51,405 nt of DNA, taken from assembly GCA_018334495.1 (NCBI GenBank), contig JAGXLV010000013.1, positions 1 to 51,405 on the forward strand, in the 5' to 3' direction. Below the pieces are notes generated by a model. That model ran no database searches and was not told the DNA's origin. It saw only the letters and a program-made list of their open reading frames with translations. Shown here one piece after another: positions 43,214-51,296 of this stretch. The DNA comes from Oleiphilaceae bacterium. GTDB taxonomy: Bacteria; Pseudomonadota; Gammaproteobacteria; Pseudomonadales; Oleiphilaceae. Position 1 is the stretch's first letter. Every line of letters starts with the position of its first letter. The position numbers were made by a program, and so were the translations under genes.

Positions 43214-45181
43214 TTACAGGCCAGCGGCCCAGCTGTTGGTGCCCAGCTCAATCACATGAGCCACATCCTCGGCCGGCACGGCCTCCATGTCGCCAAGTTC
43301 CAGAGTGTCATAATGGAAAACGTAAAGCCGCGACACGAATTCGGCAAACGGCAGCGAGGCCTCGCCGGGCAGTTCGCCATGGCCTTCAATTTCACAGGTG
43401 ATGCCCTGACCCCAGTCCTGACCGCTGTCATTGTTGGGGTTGAAGAAATACACCCGCATATCACCATCGGGATCCAGCGCAACCCGTAAAATGGTGATGG
43501 CGTGCCGGCCCACGAAACGGGCAGCGCTGTCAGTGACGGCGATACCCGCCGGCTGGGGATGGATCAGAGGCATGTTGCCGTTGTAAAAGGGATGATAGGC
43601 GGCGTAAAAATTACGGATAAAATCTTCGTAGCGGTCAAGCTTGCCGGTTTGAACATCCGTTACCACGCGGAAGCCGTGGCTGACCCACCAGCCGTAGAAT
43701 TCCGGGTTGATCCAGCGATGCAGGTCGTCGGTACGCACGCCGCACATGCGGCCCATCTCCATGTAGATACGGTCCAGATGCGGCACCAGAATCAGGGACA
43801 CCGGATCCACATCCAGGGGCGCCTCTTTTGCCAGCCCCGCATCCAATCCCTTCGAAGACACAGCCTGACCCTCAAAACGGGTCAGTACTTCGTCGTCACG
43901 GGCCGCCCAGGCCACCAGCTGTAATAGATAATCGGCGTCGTTAAAGGCCCACATGGACAGACCGATCACCGACTGACAGGTCGGATTATTGCCTTGTCCC
44001 ACGCCCAGTGGCTGACCCAGCAGGCTCAGGACGCCGGCGAGCAGAAACACCCGGGGCGGATGTGCTGTACCAAACACCGCGCTCAGGTTTAGAGACGTTT
44101 CATCAGACAGTTTCAGGGCTATTTGGCGCCAAAGGCCTGCCGCCACCGGCGGCGTAAAGAGCGTGCCACGCTCCAGCAGCATCCTCAGGCCATACACAGC
44201 CTGACTGGTTTCCGGGTAAATGGCCTCATCGATCAGAGCGTTCACCAAAAGACTGTAGCACTGAAACACGTCATTGCCGGTCGTGCTCAGACCCAGTGCG
44301 GACGGGATCAGATCGTCTCGATTACCCCGCAGGTACCTCAATAATACCGGGTGGTAAGGGGAAACCAGGCCGGTGGCATGCATCGCCTTGGCAAAGTCAA
44401 AGGCTTCCTCCAGCAGTGCCACCTCGTCCATGCCCGCGAGCCGCTCGGAATACACCGCCAGACCCGGATCTTCGCGGCAGCCTTTGGTCGGGCCAAAAAG
44501 GGCACTGACCAGGCGCGCGGCTTTATCCATGCCGTCGGTTTCGATCCTGGGATCAAACAGGCATTTGGCAATCTGGACAATCATCTGTTTGATGCTGTCG
44601 GTCTGAACAGGCCGCTGAGCCAGAAGGCGCCTGACTTCGCTGACCAGGCTGTCGAGAATACTCTCGTAACCCAAGCGGGCGAGAAGATACTGGTAAAGCG
44701 AATGGACAATAGGGCCCAGGGCTTTCGGCCGCTCACGGTCGGCCTCGGTCATTTGGCCGGACAGCAAGTCCAGGTTCAGTGCCATGACCTGAGTCAGGAA
44801 ATTTCGCGCCTGTTCCGCCGACATGGTGGGATGGAAGTAATCGCCCGAGGCCACCGCGAGCAGACGGATCTCGCTCAAGGCCTCAATCACCGTGTAGCTC
44901 CACTCGCCCTGGCGCAGGGACCGAACCGCCAAGGCCGGCTGCAGGATGGCTGGTTGCGCCCAGTCGCTGCCCTTGAAAACGCCGGCCGTTTCGATTGAGC
45001 GTACGCGGCTATAAAGCGCATCCATCCCGCCAGGTTCGGCCATCAGAAGCCTTGCCGCCTCAAGCACCAGGGCACGGGGGGCTTTCGGGTCTGTCCCCCG
45101 GGCCTGAGCAAAATTCATCACAGCGGTGTCAAATTGCTTGGTTAACTGCGCAATTTTGCCAGTAGGGTTTGAGAGGGTCAT
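43214..45181 (-). CDS. Unrecognised 655-residue protein with candidate Cys-His-Asn triad
   Basis: I do not recognise the family. The protein has no signal peptide and no clear membrane helix. The N-terminal 380 residues look helical, with many Leu/Ala heptad-like stretches. The C-terminal part holds NPTCQSVIGLSMWAF (Cys402), VGRHAITILRV (His560) and YFFNPNNDSGQDWG (Asn581 and neighbours). In papain-like and C39/C58 peptidases a Cys at a helix start is followed far downstream by HA(x) and then an Asn or Asp, so a cysteine peptidase or transglutaminase-like fold is possible; that is inference. AAGGAA nine bases ahead supports ATG 45181, with a tandem repeat further upstream. Confidence 0.75.
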   Translation of the reverse strand: MTLSNPTGKIAQLTKQFDTAVMNFAQARGTDPKAPRALVLEAARLLMAEPGGMDALYSRVRSIETAGVFKGSDWAQPAILQPALAVRSLRQGEWSYTVIEALSEIRLLAVASGDYFHPTMSAEQARNFLTQVMALNLDLLSGQMTEADRERPKALGPIVHSLYQYLLARLGYESILDSLVSEVRRLLAQRPVQTDSIKQMIVQIAKCLFDPRIETDGMDKAARLVSALFGPTKGCREDPGLAVYSERLAGMDEVALLEEAFDFAKAMHATGLVSPYHPVLLRYLRGNRDDLIPSALGLSTTGNDVFQCYSLLVNALIDEAIYPETSQAVYGLRMLLERGTLFTPPVAAGLWRQIALKLSDETSLNLSAVFGTAHPPRVFLLAGVLSLLGQPLGVGQGNNPTCQSVIGLSMWAFNDADYLLQLVAWAARDDEVLTRFEGQAVSSKGLDAGLAKEAPLDVDPVSLILVPHLDRIYMEMGRMCGVRTDDLHRWINPEFYGWWVSHGFRVVTDVQTGKLDRYEDFIRNFYAAYHPFYNGNMPLIHPQPAGIAVTDSAARFVGRHAITILRVALDPDGDMRVYFFNPNNDSGQDWGQGITCEIEGHGELPGEASLPFAEFVSRLYVFHYDTLELGDMEAVPAEDVAHVIELGTNSWAAGL

Positions 45182-45247
45182 GACGTGGACTTCCTTACAT
45201 TGCGGCTACCCTGCAGCGCTGTTCGGCACTGAAAGCCAGAATGCCTT

Positions 45248-45277
45248 TGTTTTATATACAAGCGTTTTATACACAAG
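45248..45277. repeat. Tandem 15-bp direct repeat upstream of the 655-residue protein gene
   Basis: Two adjoining 15-base units, TGTTTTATATACAAG (45248-45262) and CGTTTTATACACAAG (45263-45277), agree at 13 of 15 positions. They lie in an AT-rich island 67 bp upstream of the ATG at 45181, where a promoter or operator would be expected. Nothing in the neighbouring genes explains them. Confidence 0.7.
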
Positions 45278-45312
45278 GGTTTCCAGTTCGGTATGGCATT
45301 CTACCCTGCCCT

Positions 45313-45951
45313 CTAAAGCTTCGACACTGCTTCTTGAACCGGTTCGCCGTTGGCCAGCAAATCAAAGCTCCGGTTTTCCGTATTGTCCGAATCGAGCACG
45401 GCCAAAAGCACCTTCGCTACATCCTGTCGCGGAATCTCGCCGAACCTGTCCAGTTTTTCACTCACCTCCACCCTGCCGGTGCCTGGAGCGTTCGTCAGCT
45501 TTCCGGGCCGCACAATCGTGTAACTCAGGCCGCTGGCACGCAGATGCTCATCGGCCGCATGCTTGGCGCGAAGGTAATGACGAATTTTTTCCGGGCCTTT
45601 TTCCGGCTCTTCAGCGCGCATACTGCTCACCATCACAAAACGCCTCACGCCCAGAGCTTTGGCCGTATCCATAAGCCGAATGGCGCCATTCTGGTCCACA
45701 TCAACTGTCTTTTCAGGTCCGGTGTGAGGGCCCGAGCCGGCCGTAAAGATAACGGCGTCACAGCCTTTCATGGCTTCGCTGCAATCCTTCTCCAGATCGC
45801 CCACCACGGTCTCGGTGGCGCCCAGTTGCTGCAATTCGGGTCCCTGATCCGGATCACGGATCAAGGCGCGGGCCTCATGGGCGCTATCAGCCATTTCCGC
45901 CAGCAGGTGACGACCGATTTGACCATTGGCGCCGGCAATCAGAACATGCAT
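45313..45951 (-). CDS. NAD(P)-binding SDR-type protein
   Basis: A 212-residue Rossmann protein: GANGQIGRHLL at residues 6-16, GDLEKD as the usual strand-loop, VMVSSMRAEEPEK and SYTIVRPGKLTN. This pattern is that of small atypical SDRs (YwnB/HSCARG-like), often NADPH sensors or flavin-type reductases of unknown substrate. GGGAG eight bases before ATG 45951 supports the start over an earlier in-frame GTG/ATG. It is downstream of the Kv-channel gene by 68 bp. Confidence 0.83.
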   Translation of the reverse strand: MHVLIAGANGQIGRHLLAEMADSAHEARALIRDPDQGPELQQLGATETVVGDLEKDCSEAMKGCDAVIFTAGSGPHTGPEKTVDVDQNGAIRLMDTAKALGVRRFVMVSSMRAEEPEKGPEKIRHYLRAKHAADEHLRASGLSYTIVRPGKLTNAPGTGRVEVSEKLDRFGEIPRQDVAKVLLAVLDSDNTENRSFDLLANGEPVQEAVSKL

Positions 45952-46019
45952 TGATTCATCTCCCAACTTTTATCCATAACGGTGTGACTGTCATTGGCCT
46001 GATTGGCAGCAGTTTCAAG

Positions 46020-46889
46020 TCATCCACGGGACTCATCAGCGCTGCCCGGCTCGGGCTTTTCTTCATTAAGCCAAGTGCCACAATATTTACAGTAGTATGC
46101 GTCGGTTTCATGTCGGTGTTTACCGCATCCCGGGCAGGCTTCGTCGGAATACCGCTCGGCGCGAATGGAGCGAATAACTTCGGCAGAGAATACGCCAACA
46201 GGAAGCGCAATGATTGAATAGCCAATCAACATGATCATCATGGAGATGAATTGCCCCAGCGAGGTCACCGGTGTTATGTCACCGTAACCCACAGTCGTGA
46301 GTGTCACGACCCCCCAGTAAATGGACTTGGGAATGCTGGTGAAGCCCGCTTCCGCCGGCTCGATCAGATAAAGCAGAGAGGAAAAAATGGTCACCAGCAT
46401 CAGGACCGTGAACAGAAACAGCAGAATCTGATCACGACTGCGAAGCAAAGCGTCCAGCAACAGACGCCCCTCGCCCACAAGCGCCATCATCTCAAGCACC
46501 CGGAAAAGCCGTAATGTACGGAGCAGACGCAGAACCACCAGAGTCTGAACACCGGGAAATACCAATGCCAGCCAGGTTGGCATGACGGCCAGCACATCAA
46601 TGATGCCGTAGAAACTTTTGAGATATAACCGGGGCTTTTCCAGGCAATAAATCCGCAGGCCGAGCTCCAGCGTGAACAGCAGGGTAATGCCCCACTCGAG
46701 GCGGTAAAAGACGTCTCCAAAGCGTTCGTGATAGTCCGGAACACTGTCGGCGAGAATGACTCCGACGCTGGCAAATATCAAAACCGCGAGAAAGATATCA
46801 AAGCCCTTGGCAAGGGGAGTGTCCGATTCGAAAATGATTTGAAACAGGCGTGTTTTCATTCCCACGCTACCTGGTTTTATGCCCGCCAT
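46020..46889 (-). CDS. Kv-type potassium channel with C-terminal zinc ribbon
   Basis: A 289-residue channel. Six helices precede a charged C-terminus. S4 carries repeated Arg (VVLRLLRTLRLFRVLE, 118-133) and the selectivity filter is TVGYGD at 199-204. The C-terminus has a zinc-ribbon pattern, CPGC (252-255) and CKYC (267-270). It should pass potassium in response to voltage. The ribbon is unusual for a bacterial Kv channel. GAGAGG eight bases before ATG 46889 supports the start. Confidence 0.88.
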   Translation of the reverse strand: MAGIKPGSVGMKTRLFQIIFESDTPLAKGFDIFLAVLIFASVGVILADSVPDYHERFGDVFYRLEWGITLLFTLELGLRIYCLEKPRLYLKSFYGIIDVLAVMPTWLALVFPGVQTLVVLRLLRTLRLFRVLEMMALVGEGRLLLDALLRSRDQILLFLFTVLMLVTIFSSLLYLIEPAEAGFTSIPKSIYWGVVTLTTVGYGDITPVTSLGQFISMMIMLIGYSIIALPVGVFSAEVIRSIRAERYSDEACPGCGKHRHETDAYYCKYCGTWLNEEKPEPGSADESRG

Positions 46890-46973
46890 CTGATCCGCCT
46901 CTCCCTAACCATGCCTTGAAAATCCTCCGGTGGCCCCGACTACATACCGTATCCTCCACTGATTTGGCCGACA

Positions 46974-47705
46974 ATGAAACTCACCTTCCTGGGCACTCGT
47001 GGCTACATCGATCATGCCACCACCAAACACGCAAGGCATACCTCAACGCTGGTGAGCTACCGGGGCCGCCAGTTGATGATCGATTGTGGCGAAGACTGGG
47101 GCAACCAGGTCCATGACGTTCGGCCGGATGCCATTCTGGTGACCCATGCGCATCCCGATCACGCCTTCGGTCTCAAAGCGGGAGCGCCCTGCCCGGTCTG
47201 GGCCAGTGCCGAATCCTGGCAAGCCATGAATGACTGGGCCATCGAGCCGGCTTACCGTCACACCATCGAGAAACGCAAACCTTGCAACATTGAAGGCATT
47301 CAGGTGGAGGCCTTTGCGGTCATTCATTCCACCCGGGCGCCGGCGGTGGGTTACCGCATCAGCGCCGGGAAAGCGTCCATCTTCTACGTCCCGGATGTGG
47401 TCTGGATCGAAGACCGGACCGCAGCTTTCGCCGATATCGACTGCTATATCGGCGACGGCGCATCGCTCGATCAGAACCTGGTGCGAAAAGACAAAGACGG
47501 CAACCTGGTAGGCCATACACCGGTTCGCACCCAGCTGACCTGGTGCCAGAAAGAAGGCGTCCACCGCATGATCGTGACTCATTGTGGCAATCAGATCGTG
47601 GCCGGCGATGCTCAGGAGATCGACGTCAAACTGCGTCGTTATGCGGACGAACGCGGCGTTCAGGCGGGCATTGCCTACGACGGCATGGAAGTGGTTTTGC
47701 GCTGA
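46974..47705 (+). CDS. Metallo-beta-lactamase fold hydrolase
   Basis: A 243-residue protein: the metal motif VTHAHPDHAFGL (His58, His60, Asp62, His63), then VIHSTRAP and the C-terminal IVTHCGNQIV. The opening FLGTRGYI is like RNase Z or PhnP proteins. The two middle His and the missing usual PGH segment make the exact subfamily unclear; a phosphodiesterase or lactonase function is plausible. It follows, in the opposite direction, the Kv-channel gene (84-bp gap). Confidence 0.8.
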   Translation: MKLTFLGTRGYIDHATTKHARHTSTLVSYRGRQLMIDCGEDWGNQVHDVRPDAILVTHAHPDHAFGLKAGAPCPVWASAESWQAMNDWAIEPAYRHTIEKRKPCNIEGIQVEAFAVIHSTRAPAVGYRISAGKASIFYVPDVVWIEDRTAAFADIDCYIGDGASLDQNLVRKDKDGNLVGHTPVRTQLTWCQKEGVHRMIVTHCGNQIVAGDAQEIDVKLRRYADERGVQAGIAYDGMEVVLR

Positions 47706-47777
47706 AAACCGGCTAACAGCCGGCCGGACTTCGCGCCAGGGACCGGTAAGCCGCCCCGGATGCGCATGCGGCAAGCC

Positions 47778-48254
47778 TCAAGCTCGGTGAAAGCGTCGGT
47801 GCAATTCCCGAACCGCCTCCGCGAGAACCGGAAACGGGCCTTCCACCGGCAGCCCTGGTACAACTTCGTGTATCGACAGGGGCGCCACCGGCGGGGCAGG
47901 CACATGCATTTCGTCCATCCAGGTCATCAACTGCTTCGAAGAGCTGGCATACACGATCCGGCCCAGGCCCACCCAGCCATGAGCGGCGGCGCACATGGGA
48001 CAATGCTCCCCGGAAGTATAAACGGTCGCGGCCGCACGCTCGTCCGGCGTCAAATTGGCCGCTGACCAGCGTGCCAGTTCGAATTCCGGATGCCGGGTGT
48101 TGTCTCCGGCGACCGTATGGTTATGATCTTCGAATCTTACCGCCCCTTTCTCATCCACCAGTACCGAGCCAAACGGCGGGTTGCCGGTTTCAAGGGCCAG
48201 GGTGGCCAGTTCAATGCAGCGATCCAGATGTTTCATCTCAGTTTCGTAGATCAT
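47778..48254 (-). CDS. Nucleoside/nucleobase deaminase
   Basis: A 158-residue zinc deaminase. The catalytic His/Glu are in HPEFELARW (His55, Glu57), where the usual motif is HAE, and the zinc Cys pair is in GEHCPMCAAA (Cys85, Cys88). Family members deaminate guanine, adenosine (including tRNA) or cytosine. The HPE change and the downstream sequence fit guanine-deaminase-like proteins rather than TadA, but that is tentative. GGAGG before ATG 48254 supports the start; the frame is open to 48347. Confidence 0.83.
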   Translation of the reverse strand: MIYETEMKHLDRCIELATLALETGNPPFGSVLVDEKGAVRFEDHNHTVAGDNTRHPEFELARWSAANLTPDERAAATVYTSGEHCPMCAAAHGWVGLGRIVYASSSKQLMTWMDEMHVPAPPVAPLSIHEVVPGLPVEGPFPVLAEAVRELHRRFHRA

Positions 48255-48446
48255 GCTTGCCTCCGGTTTAATCGGGTCACTTTCAAGGCTACGCCTTTTT
48301 CCCTCGTTGCAAAAACCGCGCGTCTGAACACTGCTGAGGCACGGCACTGCTCAAATCCCACCACCCTGGAGGCCGGCTCCGTCGTTGACAGCGTCTTTCA
48401 GAAACGGTGTTATCGATACAGGGACACCGACCATCAGGAGGATGAC

Positions 48447-49397
48447 ATGGAGACGCTTGGCCATTTCCTTTCCGACATCAACTGGCACAGCCTGGTGGCA
48501 ACCAGCCTTCGCATAGTCCTGGTCCTGGCGGCGGCCTGGGTGGCCATGCACCTGATCCGACGCGGGTTGCGACGCCTGGAACAGCAACTCGTGCTGCGCA
48601 CCCGCAAGGAAGGCGAACCGCCATCCGAAGCCGCCAAACGGGTCGACACGCTGGTTCGGCTCCTGCGTCAGGGCATCTACCTGTTTTTGTGGGTCATTGT
48701 GGTGCTGGTGATCCTCAGGCAGACCGGGGTGGATATAGCGCCGGTGCTGGCAGGCGCCGGCATCATTGGTCTTGCCGTGGGTTTTGGCGCCCAGAACCTG
48801 GTGAAAGACCTGATTGCCGGCTTTTTCTTTATACTGGAAAATCAAATTCGGGTCGGCGACGTCGCCATGGTGAACGGCACCGGCGGCCTGGTTGAGGCCA
48901 TCAACTTCCGGACCATTGTTCTGCGTGATTTAGCCGGAACCGTGCATATTTTCCCCAACGGTAATGTCGCCACCATGGCGAACATGACCCGGGAATGGTC
49001 GGCCTATGTGTTCGATCTGGGCGTGGCCTACAAGGAAGACACAGACAAGGTGATTGGAATCATCAACCAGGTGGGCGCGGAAATGAAAGCCGAGCCGGCC
49101 TATGGCCGCTTCATGCTGGATGAACTGCCTGAGCTGTTCGGAGTGGATAAGCTCGGAGACTCGGCAGTGGTCATCAAGGGCCGCTTGAAAACCACACCGA
49201 TCAAGCAATGGGAACTCGGCCGCGAGTTCCTGCGTCGGATCAAGAAGGCATTCGATAGTCAGGGTGTTGAGATTCCCTTTCCCCACCGCACCCTCTACAT
49301 GGGCGATGCCAGCAAACCTTTTGAGATAAGAGCCCTGCAGGCCCTGGACGAAAAAGGTGAAATTCCTGACGAGAAGAAGCCGTCGGCGAACCAATAA
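48447..49397 (+). CDS. MscS-family mechanosensitive channel (second copy)
   Basis: A 316-residue channel with two to three helices before the pore. It has the family signature LAGAGIIGLAVGFGAQNLVKD at about residues 112-132, then ENQIRVGDVAMVNGTGGLVEAINFRTIVLRD and a C-terminal beta-alpha domain. AGGAGG (48436-48441) precedes ATG 48447; the open frame reaches 48090, but those extra codons overlap the deaminase gene on the other strand. It shares a domain but little detail with the MscS at 33892-35019. Confidence 0.9.
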   Translation: METLGHFLSDINWHSLVATSLRIVLVLAAAWVAMHLIRRGLRRLEQQLVLRTRKEGEPPSEAAKRVDTLVRLLRQGIYLFLWVIVVLVILRQTGVDIAPVLAGAGIIGLAVGFGAQNLVKDLIAGFFFILENQIRVGDVAMVNGTGGLVEAINFRTIVLRDLAGTVHIFPNGNVATMANMTREWSAYVFDLGVAYKEDTDKVIGIINQVGAEMKAEPAYGRFMLDELPELFGVDKLGDSAVVIKGRLKTTPIKQWELGREFLRRIKKAFDSQGVEIPFPHRTLYMGDASKPFEIRALQALDEKGEIPDEKKPSANQ

Positions 49398-49725
49398 AGC
49401 CATCCTACTCTATCTGACTGCATGCCAGGCGCCCTTCCCGCGCCTTACTTAACGCGTCTTCACCAGAGACTCCCTAAACCTTATGCTCGGGTCCCACCTC
49501 AGACTAAAAATGTTGGCCGGTCATCGGGTACAAAACTTTATCCCTGCCCGATGTTGTTTTCCGCCAGCCTCACCCAAAGACATTTTTTTAATGGGGTGAT
49601 ATTTCCAGTATCTGATCGCCGCGATACCTGACTGCGTAATGGAAGCCCTGTTTTTGTCTACGATCTGTGCTCGCGGGCTCCGGCCCCGTGCATCATGAGT
49701 GCTTATGCAAAGGAGACATGCAAAC
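49398..49725. other. Intergenic region before the ATP-grasp/GNAT gene (no gene seen)
   Basis: A 328-base gap with no convincing coding sequence or terminator. One short frame (49422-49631) has no ribosome site and random-looking composition. A promoter for the ATP-grasp gene must lie here, in the AT-richer part around 49580-49690, but I cannot define its hexamers. Confidence 0.5.
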
Positions 49726-51267
49726 ATGAGTAATCCCTCTTTGCCGATGGCGGACATGGAGTTGGCAGTGCTCCTGGCCGACCCGCGGCTGAATAATCCG
49801 TACCACGGCAGTGAGGCCCAAAAGGAGCACGACCGGCGCGATGTGGAGCAACTGCAACAAGCATTGAAGCGCTTACTGGGAGAACAGCGGGTCACGTATC
49901 TGGACGATCACCACCGCCTGCTCGACGAGCTGCGTCGTATTGATCCCGACCTGGTGCTCAATTTCTGCAATGCCGGCTTCCGCAACAAGCCTGAGCTCCA
50001 GATGCACGTACCGGCACTGTTGGAGATGTTCGGCTTGAATTTCGCCGGGGCAGACCCGAGTTGCCTGGCGATCTGTCACGACAAGGCCTCCGTCAATGCG
50101 ACGGCAGCAAACTTGCACGTGCCGGTTCCCCGCATGGAGCTTTTGCGCCTGGGGACCGGCAATCTGCCTCGGCACTATCCCGTTTTCCTGAAACCCAATG
50201 AGGGTAGCGGCAGCCTGGGTATTTCAACGGGCTCGGTAGTCACAAACGAACAGCAGGCCTCTCGGCGGCTCGCCGAACTGGGGCAGGAAAGCCAGGCTAC
50301 CCGCTGGGTTGTGGCTGAAGAGTATCTTGAGGGCCCCGAGTTCAGCATGGCCGTTCTGGGAAGCGCCGAACCGGGCACTCCGGCAAACTGTCTGCCGCCC
50401 GTCGCGATCGACTTCAGTCAACTGCCCGAAGATTTCCCCCGGATTCTGACTCACGACGCAAAGGCGAATCAGGAATCGGTTGCCTGGCAACGCGTGGCTC
50501 TGGTGCCTGCCAAATTGTCGAACCAGATTCGGGAAGAAGTGGAGAACCACTGTGTCCGGATGTTCGAACGTCTTGGATGCCGCGATTACGCCCGCTTCGA
50601 CTTCCGCTTTGATGCTCAGGGCACGCCCCGGTTGATTGATGCCAATGCGCATCCGGAATGGGGCGCGGAAAGCATGATGGCCCGGATGACCGGGTTCGCC
50701 GGCCTGCAATACGAGGATTTTCTTGTGCGCATCATCCGCAGCGCCCTCTCCCGGGCTTCACCCGGCGCCCGACAGAAGGAGCGGCAGGGTTCCGCGCCGG
50801 TGGCCGAAGCTCGGGGCATTTGCCTGCGCGCGACACGGCCGGAGGATATTGACTTTGTCCGGGCGACAGAGTCGGCGCCGGGCAACCGGGAGCAAATCGA
50901 GCAATGGTCTTCGGACGAGCATTTGCGTGCGCTCTACAAGGATGACTGCAAGCACCTGATCATTGCGGACGAACAGGCAACACCAGTTGGTTACGCCATT
51001 CTGGAAGGCCTGAACCAGGTCGATCAAGCCTTATTCCTGCGCCGTATTGCAGTGGCGCACAAAGGTCGGGGTATAGGCGGCCGGGCGCTTGAAGCCGTGG
51101 AGCGCTATGCTTTCGAGAAGCTGGGATCCCCTTGCCTCAGGCTCGAAGTGCATGATGACAACGATCGGGCTCTGGGCCTGTATCGGCGCCACGGCTTTGA
51201 AGAAGAAGGCCGGTATTGCATGGTCAAAATGGCATTGCAAGCCGGAAAATCCAGTCATCGGTCCTAG
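49726..51267 (+). CDS. ATP-grasp ligase / GNAT acetyltransferase fusion
   Basis: A 513-residue bifunctional protein. The N-terminal ~340 residues are ATP-grasp (D-Ala-D-Ala ligase-like): PVFLKPNEGSGSLGIS is the glycine-rich nucleotide loop, EEYLEGPEFSMAV the central segment and ARFDFRFDAQGTPRLIDANAHPEWG the metal-binding end. Residues about 365-505 form a GNAT domain (RRIAVAHKGRGIGGRALEAVE, then LRLEVHDDNDRALGLYRRHGF). The pair would join a carboxylate to an amine with ATP and acetylate an amine. AGGAG is ten bases before ATG 49726. It lies 29 bp upstream of a class II amidotransferase gene. Confidence 0.85.
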   Translation: MSNPSLPMADMELAVLLADPRLNNPYHGSEAQKEHDRRDVEQLQQALKRLLGEQRVTYLDDHHRLLDELRRIDPDLVLNFCNAGFRNKPELQMHVPALLEMFGLNFAGADPSCLAICHDKASVNATAANLHVPVPRMELLRLGTGNLPRHYPVFLKPNEGSGSLGISTGSVVTNEQQASRRLAELGQESQATRWVVAEEYLEGPEFSMAVLGSAEPGTPANCLPPVAIDFSQLPEDFPRILTHDAKANQESVAWQRVALVPAKLSNQIREEVENHCVRMFERLGCRDYARFDFRFDAQGTPRLIDANAHPEWGAESMMARMTGFAGLQYEDFLVRIIRSALSRASPGARQKERQGSAPVAEARGICLRATRPEDIDFVRATESAPGNREQIEQWSSDEHLRALYKDDCKHLIIADEQATPVGYAILEGLNQVDQALFLRRIAVAHKGRGIGGRALEAVERYAFEKLGSPCLRLEVHDDNDRALGLYRRHGFEEEGRYCMVKMALQAGKSSHRS

Positions 51268-51296
51268 TGGTCCGTCTGGTTGAAAAAGGAGGTCCC

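Noticed and set aside
49422..49631. A 69-residue frame in the gap before the ATP-grasp gene
   Set aside because: No ribosome site, random-looking composition, no conserved pattern I can see.
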